Shown one piece after another: positions 26,450-35,183 of a DNA stretch of 64,000 bases; positions within the stretch are counted from its first letter, which is position 1, and the number at the start of each line of letters is the position of its first letter. This stretch comes from Bacillus rubiinfantis. Its GTDB lineage: Bacteria > Bacillota > Bacilli > Bacillales > Cytobacillaceae. A program made the translations under genes and the position numbers. The notes beneath the pieces are model-generated. The model saw only the letters and a program-made list of their open reading frames with translations, was not told the origin of the DNA and ran no database searches. The stretch lies in contig CCFE01000018.1 in the NCBI GenBank assembly GCA_000752035.1, positions 186,001 through 250,000 on the forward strand, written 5' to 3'.

Positions 26450-28134
26450 AAAACGTAATTTGCGCCAGGTCCTCTTCCAACAACCCTTACCCCCTCGTCA
26501 TAAAGGGATTTCATTAATCGCTGAACTTGTTTTTGGTCTAATCCTGTCATTGTACGAATTTCTTTATTTCGGAGCGGCCGGTCTTTTAATATGGATAATA
26601 TTCTTATCTTTATAGCCTCGGCATCTAATGTGGCTTGCCGTTCGTATGCCATATCTCCTTTTAATTGTGCAGAAGCTTCTTTTGATAATGTATAGTAACG
26701 CCCTCTTCCGCGTCCAATTGCCTCAATAAGCTTCATTTCAATTGATAACTTACTTAGAACCTCTCTTGCTTGTTCCTGGTTTCGTTGGGTAGCTTCAGCA
26801 GCCGTTGCGGTATCAATTTCACCATGACGCAATAAATATTGCAAAATAAGAAGGTGGTCTGTATCCAAATGGAAGCCCCTATTTGTCATCGCAGTTACAA
26901 AACTTTTGAATCCGTCATTTAACGGGGATGCAATAAAGGTTAATTCAATATGATTTCCGACCTCGCGATAGACCGGTGGTTCTTTTCCCTCAATAAGTAA
27001 AGAGCGATAAATACGCGGTACACCTAAATTGGAACGATTCACGAACTTTAATTTATCAAGCAGGTCCATTAAATGGCTATTTCTTGTAACAGAAGGATGG
27101 TGCAATATATTTTGCGGCGTTATTCCGCCAATAAATTCTCCTGGATTTGTAATGATTAATTTATCTCTGTATTGCTTTAACATAACTGAGCCAAGCATGC
27201 GGTAATCACGGTGTCCGAAAGCATTTAATAAAGCTTCACGCAATGCTAATACGGGATAGGTATGGAATTCTGGATGAATTAAACCGGACTGAATCGTCAC
27301 TAACGGATTATCTTAGGCAATATATCTTTCTAATTCATAGAGAGCAATAGGAATAGCTTGATTGCCATCTTCTTTAATAATATAATCTGTATCGCTAACC
27401 ATTTTCCTATAACCCCAACTGTATTGAGGAATCAGCCTAGTAATCGCATCAGTTTTACCAACAAGTAATAAAGCTCCTTTTGTTAAATAATCATTTTTTA
27501 ACGCACCAACAGATACAAGTAGGTCTTCATCATTCATTTGCTGAAGCAGTTCGGGGGCCCGCTGTTCGACTAAAATCTCGCGGATTTTTTCCATGGCTGA
27601 AGGAGAAAAGAGCTTTTTCCAGTCTTCGTATATAACTTCCGCGGTAAAATCTTGCTCTGAAGTAGTTGAAACCATTTGCCTCCTTAGCGTTCCTGTGAAA
27701 GGAATACAATCCTTTCCCTGGCGGATGGTTGCTGCTCCATCGGTTGTTGTATATGGCGGCATGCCAGGGAATACATGCATGATTAGCAGCTTTCCCGTTC
27801 CATATGGCACATCGATGTAATCAAAATGTGGTGTCAGATGAGGCTCCGTTTTTTCGTATATTCGCTTGGAAATGGCGTATAAATCCAAGTTGGCAGGAAC
27901 TCCTTTAATTGCATTGTTCCTGCCATTTTTCTTATCTGCAACGCCGAAAATAACACTCCCACCGCCACCATTAGCCATGCACACTGCCATCTTAATCATT
28001 AGCTTTATATTGTCGTCGAAACTTCGTTGAATCCACTCCTTAAAGTCAATGTCCTGACCTTCTAAATCGTCAGCAATTCTATTGTTGTCTAACTCATTTA
28101 GCAGCGAAATAATTTCAGAAGTAGCTTTCATCAT
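26437..28134 (-). pseudogene. AlbA_2/Schlafen-type ATP-binding protein with one in-frame stop
   Basis: About 564 sense codons from ATG 28134 (after GGAGG with an 8-bp gap) to the stop at 26437, broken by one TAA at 27315-27313. Both sides are in the same frame and read as one protein: RYIA, stop, DNPLVTIQSGLIHPEF. The N-terminal AlbA_2 domain (about 15-130, GQDIDFKEWIQRSF, GGGSVIFGVADKK) is followed by an HATPase-like region (ALREALLNAFGHRDYR) and winged-helix domains near the C-terminus (about 420-560). Such proteins are called transcriptional regulators or RNA-binding ATPases, and some act in phage defence. The stop may be a true nonsense mutation or a sequencing error. Confidence 0.85.
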
Positions 28135-28351
28135 CCACCCTTCCTCCCCAAATTCCATCACTATATTCTAGTATATATTTTTAGATATCATTGTAAAAAA
28201 ATCCTATTATTTATTGAAAATTATTATAACCTAACCGTTTAAGAAAGTAATCTCGAGTACGCCTTGAATTTATTGTCAAATTTTTTTGAGAGATTGTAAT
28301 TTTCGTGAACGGCTTCTTCTGAAAAATGGGCTGAACAGGAAAAGGAAATAA

Positions 28352-28480
28352 GACAAGACTTTTAGTAAGGAGAAATGGATTAAAAAAGTCAACCCAGTTA
28401 TTCGAGGAAAAGTGAACTACTTTCTCACCATACATGAAACAGTTGAGGGAGTGACGGATAAGAGGATTTGTTGCATATAG
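28352..28480 (+). pseudogene. possible scrap of a group II intron reverse transcriptase
   Basis: A 42-codon frame between two stops reads DKTFSKEKWIKKVNPVIRGK followed by VNYFLTIHE. The stretch W-hydrophobic-KK-NPVIRGKVNYF resembles the start of the maturase (domain X) region of group II intron-encoded proteins. It has no start, no RT palm motifs and no intron RNA around it. It could be chance or a degraded fragment carried in the element. The rest of 28135-28523 is A+T-rich intergenic sequence with no other gene. Confidence 0.4.
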
Positions 28481-28523
28481 CTAGCTTCGTAGAAATACAG
28501 TGTTACAAAGAAGGTGAAAGTTT

Positions 28524-29990
28524 ATGCAACCGTATGCCGTTTATGTTCGGGTATCAACAGATAGAGATGAACAAGTCTCATCGGTTGAAAACCAAATGGA
28601 TATTTGTCGGAACTGGCTAGAGAGAAATGGGTTCATTTGGGATCAAGAATGTGTTTATAAAGACGAGGGCATTAGTGGAACACTGTTTGTCGACCGGCCG
28701 GCTATACAATTAATACTTGAGAAAGCGAAGCAGAAGAAAATTGAAGCTATTATCTTTAAATCTATTTCTCGTTTAGCCCGTGACTTAAAGGATTCGCTGG
28801 AACTTCGCGAAGTATTTTTAGCACATGGAGTTCGGATTATTTCTGTTGAAGAAGGGTATGACTCAAACAAAGCTGGAAAAAATGATATGGCATTTGAGTT
28901 ATGGTCTTTGTTCGCCGCTCAATATAGTCGGACATTATCCTCAAGTATCAGTGCTGCCTTAGCAGCAAAAGTGAGACGTGGAGAGCATATAGGGAAAATC
29001 CCTTACGGTTATAACCGTGTGGAACAAAAGCTGGAAATAAAGGAGGAAGAGGCCAGGATTGTCCGGCAAATGTATAAATGGTATAACGAGGGTTGGGGTT
29101 TCAAGAAGATTTCTAACGAATTAAACAAATTAGGAATAAAGCCAAAAAACAATAAGGTATGGCAACTAACGTCTGTTCAGCGGTTGATACGAAATACCAT
29201 TTATAAAGGGACTTTCATTTTAAATCAATATACAAATGTGAAGATTGGAGGAAAGAAAAAGCAAATTAGAAATCCACCAGAAAAATGGCTGGTTTTTGAA
29301 AATCACCATCCTGCTATAGTGGATAATGAAACATGGAAAAAGGCTAATAAAGAACATTTTCAGTCTAATAAAGTCCGGATTACACCTTGGAACGAATTTC
29401 GATATCTTGCAAAGTGTTCAGAATGTGGGTCAAATATGGTTATCGTTCAGTCATATAAAAAAAATAAACAGGGTGAACGAATTGAGTGGAAGTATTTAAA
29501 GTGCTCTCAATATCGCAGAGCAGGAACTCATGGCTGTGTAAACCATATACCGATAAGATATGAGGATTTTAGAGAATTTATCCTCAACTTGCTAATGAAG
29601 AAAGGTGAATCGGTTTTATTAAATCTACAAATAAATTTGGAAAATGACCTGGTAGAACAAGAACGTAAGCTTCAACAAATGGTAAAACAAAATGAACAAC
29701 GAAAAAAGAATTTGCTCGATTTATATTTGGATGGTTTAATCGGCAAGGAAGAATTTGAAAAGAAGCGTTCAGAAATAGATACCATCATTTCCAAGACCAA
29801 TAATCAATTGTTTGTGATTCAAAAAGCGGAAACGATTGAAACGAATGTTCAAAGTGTTAAAGATGCCTTTAAGGAGCTAAGTAATCAGAATCAGGATTTA
29901 TTCGATGTTTTTCAAACATTAATTGAGGAAATAATCATTCACCCTGATGGAATTGTCGACCTAAAATACACATTCGAAGAACCAGAGTAA
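28524..29990 (+). CDS. large serine recombinase
   Basis: 488 residues. Catalytic domain 1-150 with the nucleophile Ser11 in YVRVSTDRDEQ, and the Arg segment KSISRLARDLKD (about 78-89). The recombinase domain follows (about 155-260, GKIPYGYNRVEQ), then a zinc ribbon (CSECGS about 297 and CSQYRRAGTHGC about 327), and a coiled coil (about 365-440) of the kind that controls integration versus excision. AGAAGGTGA precedes the ATG. The stop is about 90 bp from the right attachment core, where integrase genes normally sit. All catalytic segments look intact, so it should be able to recombine the gerE-borne sites. Confidence 0.95.
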   Translation: MQPYAVYVRVSTDRDEQVSSVENQMDICRNWLERNGFIWDQECVYKDEGISGTLFVDRPAIQLILEKAKQKKIEAIIFKSISRLARDLKDSLELREVFLAHGVRIISVEEGYDSNKAGKNDMAFELWSLFAAQYSRTLSSSISAALAAKVRRGEHIGKIPYGYNRVEQKLEIKEEEARIVRQMYKWYNEGWGFKKISNELNKLGIKPKNNKVWQLTSVQRLIRNTIYKGTFILNQYTNVKIGGKKKQIRNPPEKWLVFENHHPAIVDNETWKKANKEHFQSNKVRITPWNEFRYLAKCSECGSNMVIVQSYKKNKQGERIEWKYLKCSQYRRAGTHGCVNHIPIRYEDFREFILNLLMKKGESVLLNLQINLENDLVEQERKLQQMVKQNEQRKKNLLDLYLDGLIGKEEFEKKRSEIDTIISKTNNQLFVIQKAETIETNVQSVKDAFKELSNQNQDLFDVFQTLIEEIIIHPDGIVDLKYTFEEPE

Positions 29991-30058
29991 AATGTAATAT
30001 CGACTTTATCAATTGAACTGTGACTTTTCAAAAGGCATGGAATAGCTTTGTTGATTTG

Positions 30059-30098
30059 GTTTGCAAACACTACACATCACAAATGCCATGCAAAAGCT
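30059..30098. other. attR junction
   Basis: The element arm GTTTGCAAACACTAC (30059-30073), 8 bp, then the core AATGCCATGC (30082-30091), then gerE sequence. In the virtual attP the arms are separated by 18 bp, and the centre of symmetry falls on the AA at 30082-30083, the expected crossover dinucleotide. Confidence 0.8.
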
Positions 30099-30162
30099 TG
30101 GTGTTAAGGGGCGATCACAGGCAGTTGTAGAACTCCTTCGTATGGGAGAGCTAGAACTTTAA
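30082..30162 (+). pseudogene. gerE: gerE 3' part, separated by the element
   Basis: The frame from the core reads NAMQKLGVKGRSQAVVELLR to MGELEL and TAA, which is the missing end of GerE including the final helix. The segment has no start of its own and is silent until the element is excised. Bases 25634-25787 plus 30092-30162 give 225 nt, i.e. 74 codons and a stop, the normal GerE length. Confidence 0.93.
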
Positions 30163-30202
30163 ACATGACCGGCATCCATTTTGGACGCCGGTTCATGCTT
30201 TA
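30163..30202 (+). terminator. terminator after gerE
   Basis: CATGACCGGC (30164-30173) pairs with GCCGGTTCATG (30187-30197, one bulge), followed by CTTTAT. It is the native gerE terminator, left beyond the element. Confidence 0.75.
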
Positions 30203-30341
30203 TATCCTTCGTTATTAGCTTAGTATCCATCATACATATGGAATTTTACTAGTTTTGCTTGAATTTTATTTAGAAAAAGTAGAAAATAAGGACAAGCTAA
30301 ATTTACGTTAAAGAGAAGCCTGTAGCGGGAGAGTGAACGAA

Positions 30342-30797
30342 ATGAGCCACGAAAATTCTCGGAAAATTGAACAGGATATTGTTGCAATTGTTGAAAAAGA
30401 TTTACGCTATATTTCTGGCATTATCAAGCAAAAGGGCAGAGAGATGCTGACTCATTATAAAATCACGCCGCCCCAATTTATTGCCCTCCAGTGGCTGTTT
30501 GAAGAAGGAGATATGACAATTGGGGAATTATCTAATAGAATGTTTTTGGCGTGCAGCACTACGACAGATTTAGTTGATAGAATGGAGAAAAACCACTTAG
30601 TACAACGGGTTAAAGATCCACATGACCGTCGCGTTGTCCAAATTCACATGCTGCAAGAAGGAAAGAGAATCATTGATGAAGTTATCAAAAAGCGACAGTT
30701 ATATTTAGAAGAAGTGTTAAAAGACTTTTCGACTGAAGAAATTAAATTTTTTCAACGGTGTTTGGAAAAACTTCATCATGAAATGCGTGACAGCTAA
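30342..30797 (+). CDS. ysmB: MarR-family regulator (YsmB)
   Basis: 151 residues from ATG 30342, 10 bp after GGGAG; a GTG three codons upstream is possible. A winged helix-turn-helix domain (about 35-125) includes MTIGELSNRMFLACSTTTDL (recognition region) and the wing VQRVKDPHDRRVVQIH. Ligand and targets are unknown. The position between gerE and racE is conserved in Bacillus; the reason is not known. Confidence 0.9.
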   Translation: MSHENSRKIEQDIVAIVEKDLRYISGIIKQKGREMLTHYKITPPQFIALQWLFEEGDMTIGELSNRMFLACSTTTDLVDRMEKNHLVQRVKDPHDRRVVQIHMLQEGKRIIDEVIKKRQLYLEEVLKDFSTEEIKFFQRCLEKLHHEMRDS

Positions 30798-30863
30798 AAT
30801 TAAAAGAAAAGGATTCATACTAAAAATTAGTTTTCCTTTTGGCTAAAAATGAGGCGAGAAAAT

Positions 30864-31664
30864 TTGAAACAAGCTATTGGTGTTATTGATTCCGGTGTCG
30901 GCGGGTTAACGGTTGCTAAGGAGATAATGCGACAGCTTCCACATGAAAAAATTATCTATTTGGGAGACACTGCTCGATGTCCCTATGGTCCGCGAACGAC
31001 AAAGGAAGTTAGACGTTTTACATGGGATATGACGAATTTTTTATTAAAGAAAAATATTAAGATGCTTGTTATTGCCTGCAATACAGCAACGGCAGCGGCA
31101 CTTGATGACATACGGAAAGAACTATCAATTCCTGTTCTTGGGGTGATTAACCCCGGCGCTAGGGCAGCTGTGAAGATAACCAAAAATTATCGGGTCGGGG
31201 TCATTGGCACAGAAGGAACAGTCAAAAGCGGTGCATACGAAAGAGCATTAAAATCATTAAACAGCCGTCTATCCATTAAAAGTCAAGCATGTCCAAAATT
31301 TGTTCCTTTGGTTGAAAGTGGTGAATACGAGGGGGAAATTGCTGAAAGAATAGTCCGTGATTCATTGAAACCACTATTAGGACAGCATTTGGACACCTTA
31401 ATTTTAGGTTGTACGCATTATCCTTTACTGGAAACCCTCATTCAAAAAGAAATGGGTGAAACCGTTAAAGTCATTAGTTCGGGCGATGAAACAGCCCGAG
31501 AGGTAAGTGCAATCCTTGAATATAATGGACAATACAATTCTGAAGAAAACGAACCGGTTCATGAATTTTATACATCCGGGTCATCGTGGATGTTTTCAAA
31601 AATTGCATCACAGTGGCTTGGTCCTCTTTTTCTGGATCATGTAGTCAAAAAAATTAAACTGTAA
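30864..31664 (+). CDS. racE: glutamate racemase
   Basis: 266 residues. Converts L- to D-glutamate for peptidoglycan (and poly-gamma-glutamate where present). The start is chosen as TTG 30864, 6 bp after GAGGCGAG, which gives [11 protein letters not shown] as in relatives; ATG 30849 has no ribosome site. The catalytic Cys pair is in [11 protein letters not shown] (about 71) and [11 protein letters not shown] (about 182), with [10 protein letters not shown] at the N-terminus. It lies directly before gerM. Confidence 0.94.
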   Translation: MKQAIGVIDSGVGGLTVAKEIMRQLPHEKIIYLGDTARCPYGPRTTKEVRRFTWDMTNFLLKKNIKMLVIACNTATAAALDDIRKELSIPVLGVINPGARAAVKITKNYRVGVIGTEGTVKSGAYERALKSLNSRLSIKSQACPKFVPLVESGEYEGEIAERIVRDSLKPLLGQHLDTLILGCTHYPLLETLIQKEMGETVKVISSGDETAREVSAILEYNGQYNSEENEPVHEFYTSGSSWMFSKIASQWLGPLFLDHVVKKIKL

Positions 31665-31791
31665 ACGACTTCCATCTTTTTAAAGTTGGGGTCTTTTTTT
31701 GTTATAGATATTTTTTTCTTCTTAATGTCGGTCTATTTTTCTCATAGGCTCGTATACATATTAGTACAAACTGTCTTCTGGGGGGAAAAAT

Positions 31792-32829
31792 ATGGCTAAA
31801 AAGAAAGCGAAGATTATCGGATATACGGTCCTCACTTCCACGTTTCTTCTATCCGGCTGCGGCTTGTTAGGGGGAGAAACAAAGCAAAAAATTGATCCGC
31901 CAAAAACGGTATCCGTCTCTAAAGAACAGGATAAAAAACAAGCTGCTGAAGAAAATACAAAGTCAATTAAAACAGAACTTTACCTAATTGATAAAAATGG
32001 TTATGTTGTCCCACAAACTCTTAATCTACAACCGACTAAATCAGTAGCAAAACAGGCCCTTGAACACTTAGTCGTTAATGGCCCGGTCTCTGAACTGCTT
32101 CCGAATGATTTCAGAGCTGTAATTCCTGAGGAAACCGATATTTCCGTTGATATTCAAGATGGGGTAGCTACGGTAGATTTTTCGAAGGAATTTAAAAATT
32201 ATCAACCGGAAGATGAGATGAAGATCCTTCAATCGGTTACTTGGACATTAACTCAATTTGATAATGTCGGCTCTGTTAAACTGTCAATGAATGGTCATCC
32301 ATTAACAAAGATGCCTGTTAAGGGCACTCCGATTGGCGATAATCTGACAAGAGCTTCTGGTATAAATATCGATACAACTGATGTTGTCGATATTACTAAT
32401 ACAAAGCCGGTTACAGTGTATTTCATCGGTGGTGAAGAGGGCTCATATTATTATGTTCCAGTAACACGCAGGGTTAGTAACAATGATCAGGAGATGATTA
32501 CAGCTGCAGTAAACGAACTGGTTAAAGGGCCAAGCGAAAAATCTAATCTTGTATCTGATTTTGCGCCGGATGTTAAGTTATTAGATTCGCCGAAATATGA
32601 GAACGGAAAAGTTACCCTAAACTTTAATGAAAATCTCTATAATAGCTTTAAAGAAAAGGAAGTTTCCCAGCACTTGCTCGACTCATTGGTTTTAACCTTA
32701 ACAGAGCAAAAAGGTGTTGAAAAGGTAGCAGTGCAGGTGAAAGGGAATGCTGAACTAAAAAATGACCAAGGAAAGAAACTTACTGAACCAGTAACTCGAC
32801 CAGAAAAAGTCAATACAGGTAGTTTTTAA
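31792..32829 (+). CDS. gerM: spore germination lipoprotein GerM
   Basis: 345 residues. A mother-cell lipoprotein that in B. subtilis supports the SpoIIIA-SpoIIQ complex at the engulfing membrane and is needed for normal sporulation and germination. The signal peptide ends in the lipobox LSGC (Cys23). Two GerM domains follow (about 60-180 and 205-330), each with the pattern of an alternating strand and helix, as in VYFIGGEEGSYYYVPVTRRV. GGGGGG lies before the ATG. Confidence 0.94.
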   Translation: MAKKKAKIIGYTVLTSTFLLSGCGLLGGETKQKIDPPKTVSVSKEQDKKQAAEENTKSIKTELYLIDKNGYVVPQTLNLQPTKSVAKQALEHLVVNGPVSELLPNDFRAVIPEETDISVDIQDGVATVDFSKEFKNYQPEDEMKILQSVTWTLTQFDNVGSVKLSMNGHPLTKMPVKGTPIGDNLTRASGINIDTTDVVDITNTKPVTVYFIGGEEGSYYYVPVTRRVSNNDQEMITAAVNELVKGPSEKSNLVSDFAPDVKLLDSPKYENGKVTLNFNENLYNSFKEKEVSQHLLDSLVLTLTEQKGVEKVAVQVKGNAELKNDQGKKLTEPVTRPEKVNTGSF

Positions 32830-32937
32830 AAAAAATTTTTTTGTTATACTATATATTGGACACTAAGGAGGTTGGCTTCTATGCCGCCTCTTTCTTAATT
32901 TATTATCATATATAGTTGAAATAAAGGAGGAGTCATG

Positions 32938-33690
32938 ATGCGTGTCGATGGCAGAGAAGCACTTCAATTAAGACCGATACATATTGAAACTAATTATTTA
33001 ATTCATCCTGAGGGATCTGTCCTAATAACTGTAGGTAATACAAGGGTGATTTGTTCAGCCAGTATTGAGGACCGCGTACCGCCGTTTATGAGAGGAGAAG
33101 GAAAGGGCTGGATTACGGCTGAATATGCAATGCTTCCGCGTGCAACTGAGACGAGGAATATCCGTGAATCATCAAAGGGTAAGGTTTCTGGCAGGACAAT
33201 GGAGATTCAACGCCTGATTGGCAGGGCTTTAAGGGCAGTCGTTGATCTTGGCGCGATTGGTGAACGGACAGTTTGGATTGATTGTGATGTCATACAGGCA
33301 GATGGTGGCACTAGAACAGCCTCAATAACAGGGGCGTTTGTGGCAATGGCCTTGGCATTACATCGATTAACAGAAAAGAAATCATTACCAAGATACCCAA
33401 TCCTCGATTATTTAGCGGCCACAAGTGTCGGTGTTTTACCCAATAATCAAACTGTACTTGACCTGAATTATGCAGAGGATTCTAAAGCATATGTTGATAT
33501 GAATATCGTCATGACAGGTAAGGGTGAATTTGTTGAATTGCAGGGAACGGGAGAAGAAGCTACTTTTTCATATAGTCAGCTGCAAAGCTTGCTCCAGGCT
33601 GGCCAAGAAGGGATCACTCAGTTATTTGAGTACCAAAAAACAGCCCTTGGAGATGAAATCGTAACAAAAATTAACGCACAAAAAAGATAG
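32938..33690 (+). CDS. rph: ribonuclease PH
   Basis: 250 residues. A phosphate-dependent 3' exoribonuclease that trims tRNA precursors. The second of two adjacent ATG codons is preferred because it lies 7 bp from AGGAGG. RNase PH motifs: [28 protein letters not shown] and the phosphate-binding [17 protein letters not shown] (about 120-136). It begins the rph-rdgB-ysnB unit. Confidence 0.96.
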   Translation: MRVDGREALQLRPIHIETNYLIHPEGSVLITVGNTRVICSASIEDRVPPFMRGEGKGWITAEYAMLPRATETRNIRESSKGKVSGRTMEIQRLIGRALRAVVDLGAIGERTVWIDCDVIQADGGTRTASITGAFVAMALALHRLTEKKSLPRYPILDYLAATSVGVLPNNQTVLDLNYAEDSKAYVDMNIVMTGKGEFVELQGTGEEATFSYSQLQSLLQAGQEGITQLFEYQKTALGDEIVTKINAQKR

Positions 33691-33716
33691 ACTTACTAAT
33701 CAAAGGGGAGCTTATA

Positions 33717-34328
33717 ATGAAGGAAATCATTATTGCGACAAAAAATCGCGGAAAAGCCAAGGAATTTGAACAAATTTTTTCACCAAGAGGAATTGCGGTT
33801 CGTACTTTGCTAGATTATCCGCAACTCCCTGAAGTGGAAGAGACAGGAACAACTTTTGAAGAAAATGCAATCTTAAAAGCTGAAACGATTTCAGCTGATT
33901 TAAAGCAGCCCGTTATTGGTGATGATTCAGGACTAGTTATCGATGCCTTAAACGGCAGGCCGGGAATATATTCGGCGCGCTATGCAGGCGAACCGAAGGA
34001 CGATGAAAAAAATATCGATAAAGTGCTGGCAGAATTAAAGGAAGTCCCCGAGGAAAACAGGACAGCAAGGTTTTACTGTGCGCTTGCAGTTGCGATTCCG
34101 GGACAAGAAACATTTACAGTGTCAGGTACTTGTGAAGGACAAATCCTAGAGGAAAGAAAAGGCTCAAACGGCTTTGGGTATGATCCGATATTTTTTGTAC
34201 CGGAAAAAGGAATTGCCATGGCTGAGCTTTCCTCGACGGAAAAGAATTCGATCAGCCACCGTGCCAATGCGTTAAAAAAGCTAGAGGCCAAGTGGGATTC
34301 GCTTTTTGAAAGAGCTGAACAAGCATGA
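33717..34328 (+). CDS. rdgB: XTP/dITP pyrophosphatase
   Basis: 203 residues (YsnA in B. subtilis). Hydrolyses ITP, dITP and XTP to monophosphates so that deaminated purines do not enter DNA or RNA. Motifs: [17 protein letters not shown] (8-24 region), [26 protein letters not shown] (in two parts about 63-90) and [12 protein letters not shown] (about 150-161). AAGGGGAGC precedes the ATG. Its stop overlaps ysnB by 4 bp (ATGA). Confidence 0.96.
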   Translation: MKEIIIATKNRGKAKEFEQIFSPRGIAVRTLLDYPQLPEVEETGTTFEENAILKAETISADLKQPVIGDDSGLVIDALNGRPGIYSARYAGEPKDDEKNIDKVLAELKEVPEENRTARFYCALAVAIPGQETFTVSGTCEGQILEERKGSNGFGYDPIFFVPEKGIAMAELSSTEKNSISHRANALKKLEAKWDSLFERAEQA

Positions 34329-34834
34329 GCAAAGTGCTGATTGTCAGCGACAGTCATGGGTTAACAAAGGAGTTAATCGACATTCGCGAGCGGCACTCGC
34401 AAGAGGTGGATCTCATGATACATTGCGGTGATTCGCAATTGATGCCGGGTCAGCAAGCAATGTTGGGCTACAAAACGGTTGCGGGTAATTGTGATTTCGC
34501 TGATTTCCCTCAGGAACTGTTGGAAGAAGTTAGCGGGAAAAGAATTTATATTACCCACGGTCACCACTATTCGGTTAAATCATCATTAATGCGTTTACAA
34601 TATCGCGCTGCTGAAGTAAAGGCGGATATTGTATGTTTCGGCCATTCCCATGAATTGGGTGCTGAGATGATTGATGGCGTGCTTTTTGTTAATCCTGGCA
34701 GCATTCGGCTGCCGCGAGTGCGACCGGAAAAAACGTATGTTATCTTGGACATTCAAAGTCAGTTAGTTAAATTGTCAGTGTTTGAGGTAAACGGCAGGAA
34801 GAGTTCCAATTTAGCGCGAGAGTTTCATTTCTGA
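34325..34834 (+). CDS. ysnB: YfcE/YsnB metallophosphatase
   Basis: 169 residues of the calcineurin-like phosphoesterase family. Metal ligands are visible in VSDSHG (about 6-11), HCGD (about 36-39), GNCD (about 56-59), THGHHY (about 79-84) and GHSH (about 103-106). Phosphodiesterase activity on model substrates is known for the family; the natural substrate is not settled. Translationally coupled to rdgB by the ATGA overlap. Confidence 0.92.
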   Translation: MSKVLIVSDSHGLTKELIDIRERHSQEVDLMIHCGDSQLMPGQQAMLGYKTVAGNCDFADFPQELLEEVSGKRIYITHGHHYSVKSSLMRLQYRAAEVKADIVCFGHSHELGAEMIDGVLFVNPGSIRLPRVRPEKTYVILDIQSQLVKLSVFEVNGRKSSNLAREFHF

Positions 34835-34879
34835 AAAATGAGGGGAAGGCCTCCCCTCTCAAAAAAATTCTCTTAGGGT

Positions 34880-34908
34880 GTTGACTTTTACATATTAGGA
34901 TAGTATAA
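34880..34908 (+). promoter_or_regulatory. tRNA-Arg promoter
   Basis: TTGACT (34880-34885), 17 bp, TATAAT (34903-34908), 30 bp before the mature tRNA end. A strong sigma-A promoter. Confidence 0.85.
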
Positions 34909-34937
34909 TAAATCTTGTCCTTGATAATTTATATCGC

Positions 34938-35014
34938 GTCCCAGTAGCTCAGCTGGATAGAGCATACGCCTTCTAAGCGTACGGTCGGGAGTTCGAACCT
35001 CTCCTGGGACGCCA
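34938..35014 (+). tRNA. tRNA-Arg (anticodon UCU)
   Basis: A 77-nt cloverleaf with acceptor GTCCCAG/CTGGGAC, discriminator G and an encoded CCA (35012-35014). The D-arm is GCTCAGCTGGATAGAGC, the anticodon loop CTTCTAA reads UCU for AGA codons, and the T-arm holds GTTCGAA. It stands alone where B. subtilis has the ilv-leu operon. Confidence 0.96.
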
Positions 35015-35033
35015 TACTACATACCGATATTTT

Positions 35034-35064
35034 AAACTCACCATTTAACAGGTGAGTTTTTTTC
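35034..35064 (+). terminator. terminator after tRNA-Arg
   Basis: AAACTCACC (35034-35042) pairs with GGTGAGTTT (35051-35059), followed by a T-run. Confidence 0.88.
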
Positions 35065-35088
35065 TGTGATACGCCTTTCTGCTTCTAA

Positions 35089-35137
35089 CCAACAGTGGGG
35101 GATGAAGAAAACCCCCACTGTTGGAAGTTTCACTTTA
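35089..35137. repeat. second copy of the CAGTG hairpin repeat
   Basis: A 13-bp perfect stem (35089-35101 with 35112-35124) with a GATGAAGAAA-like loop is followed by AAGTTTCACTTTAT. It matches the second hairpin at 25441-25485. The base pair that differs between copies (T-A versus A-T) is changed on both arms. Confidence 0.85.
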
Positions 35138-35183
35138 TTATGCTAAACTAATTTTCAACAATATGCCAAAGGGCGGATATCTT

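Larger units (their letters stand above)
25778..30081. mobile_element. 4.3-kb serine-recombinase element inserted in gerE
   Basis: The element is bounded by the 10-bp core AATGCCATGC at 25778-25787 and 30082-30091, giving 4304 bp from core to core. It holds a 54-codon gene near the left end, a stop-interrupted AlbA_2/ATPase gene on the minus strand, a possible reverse-transcriptase scrap, and a large serine recombinase reading toward the right end. Both gerE parts are otherwise intact and precise joining restores the gene, so this is either a stable insertion or an excisable sporulation-gene element like skin in sigK or SPbeta in spsM. Confidence 0.9.

Noticed and set aside
28474..28480. A sigma-E or sigma-K promoter before the recombinase based on GCATATAG
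   Set aside because: No ATA or AC at a correct distance upstream, and the -10 fits poorly.
35121..35183. An N-terminal extension of the TPR protein
   Set aside because: It would start in the hairpin repeat; ATG 35184 fits the family start.
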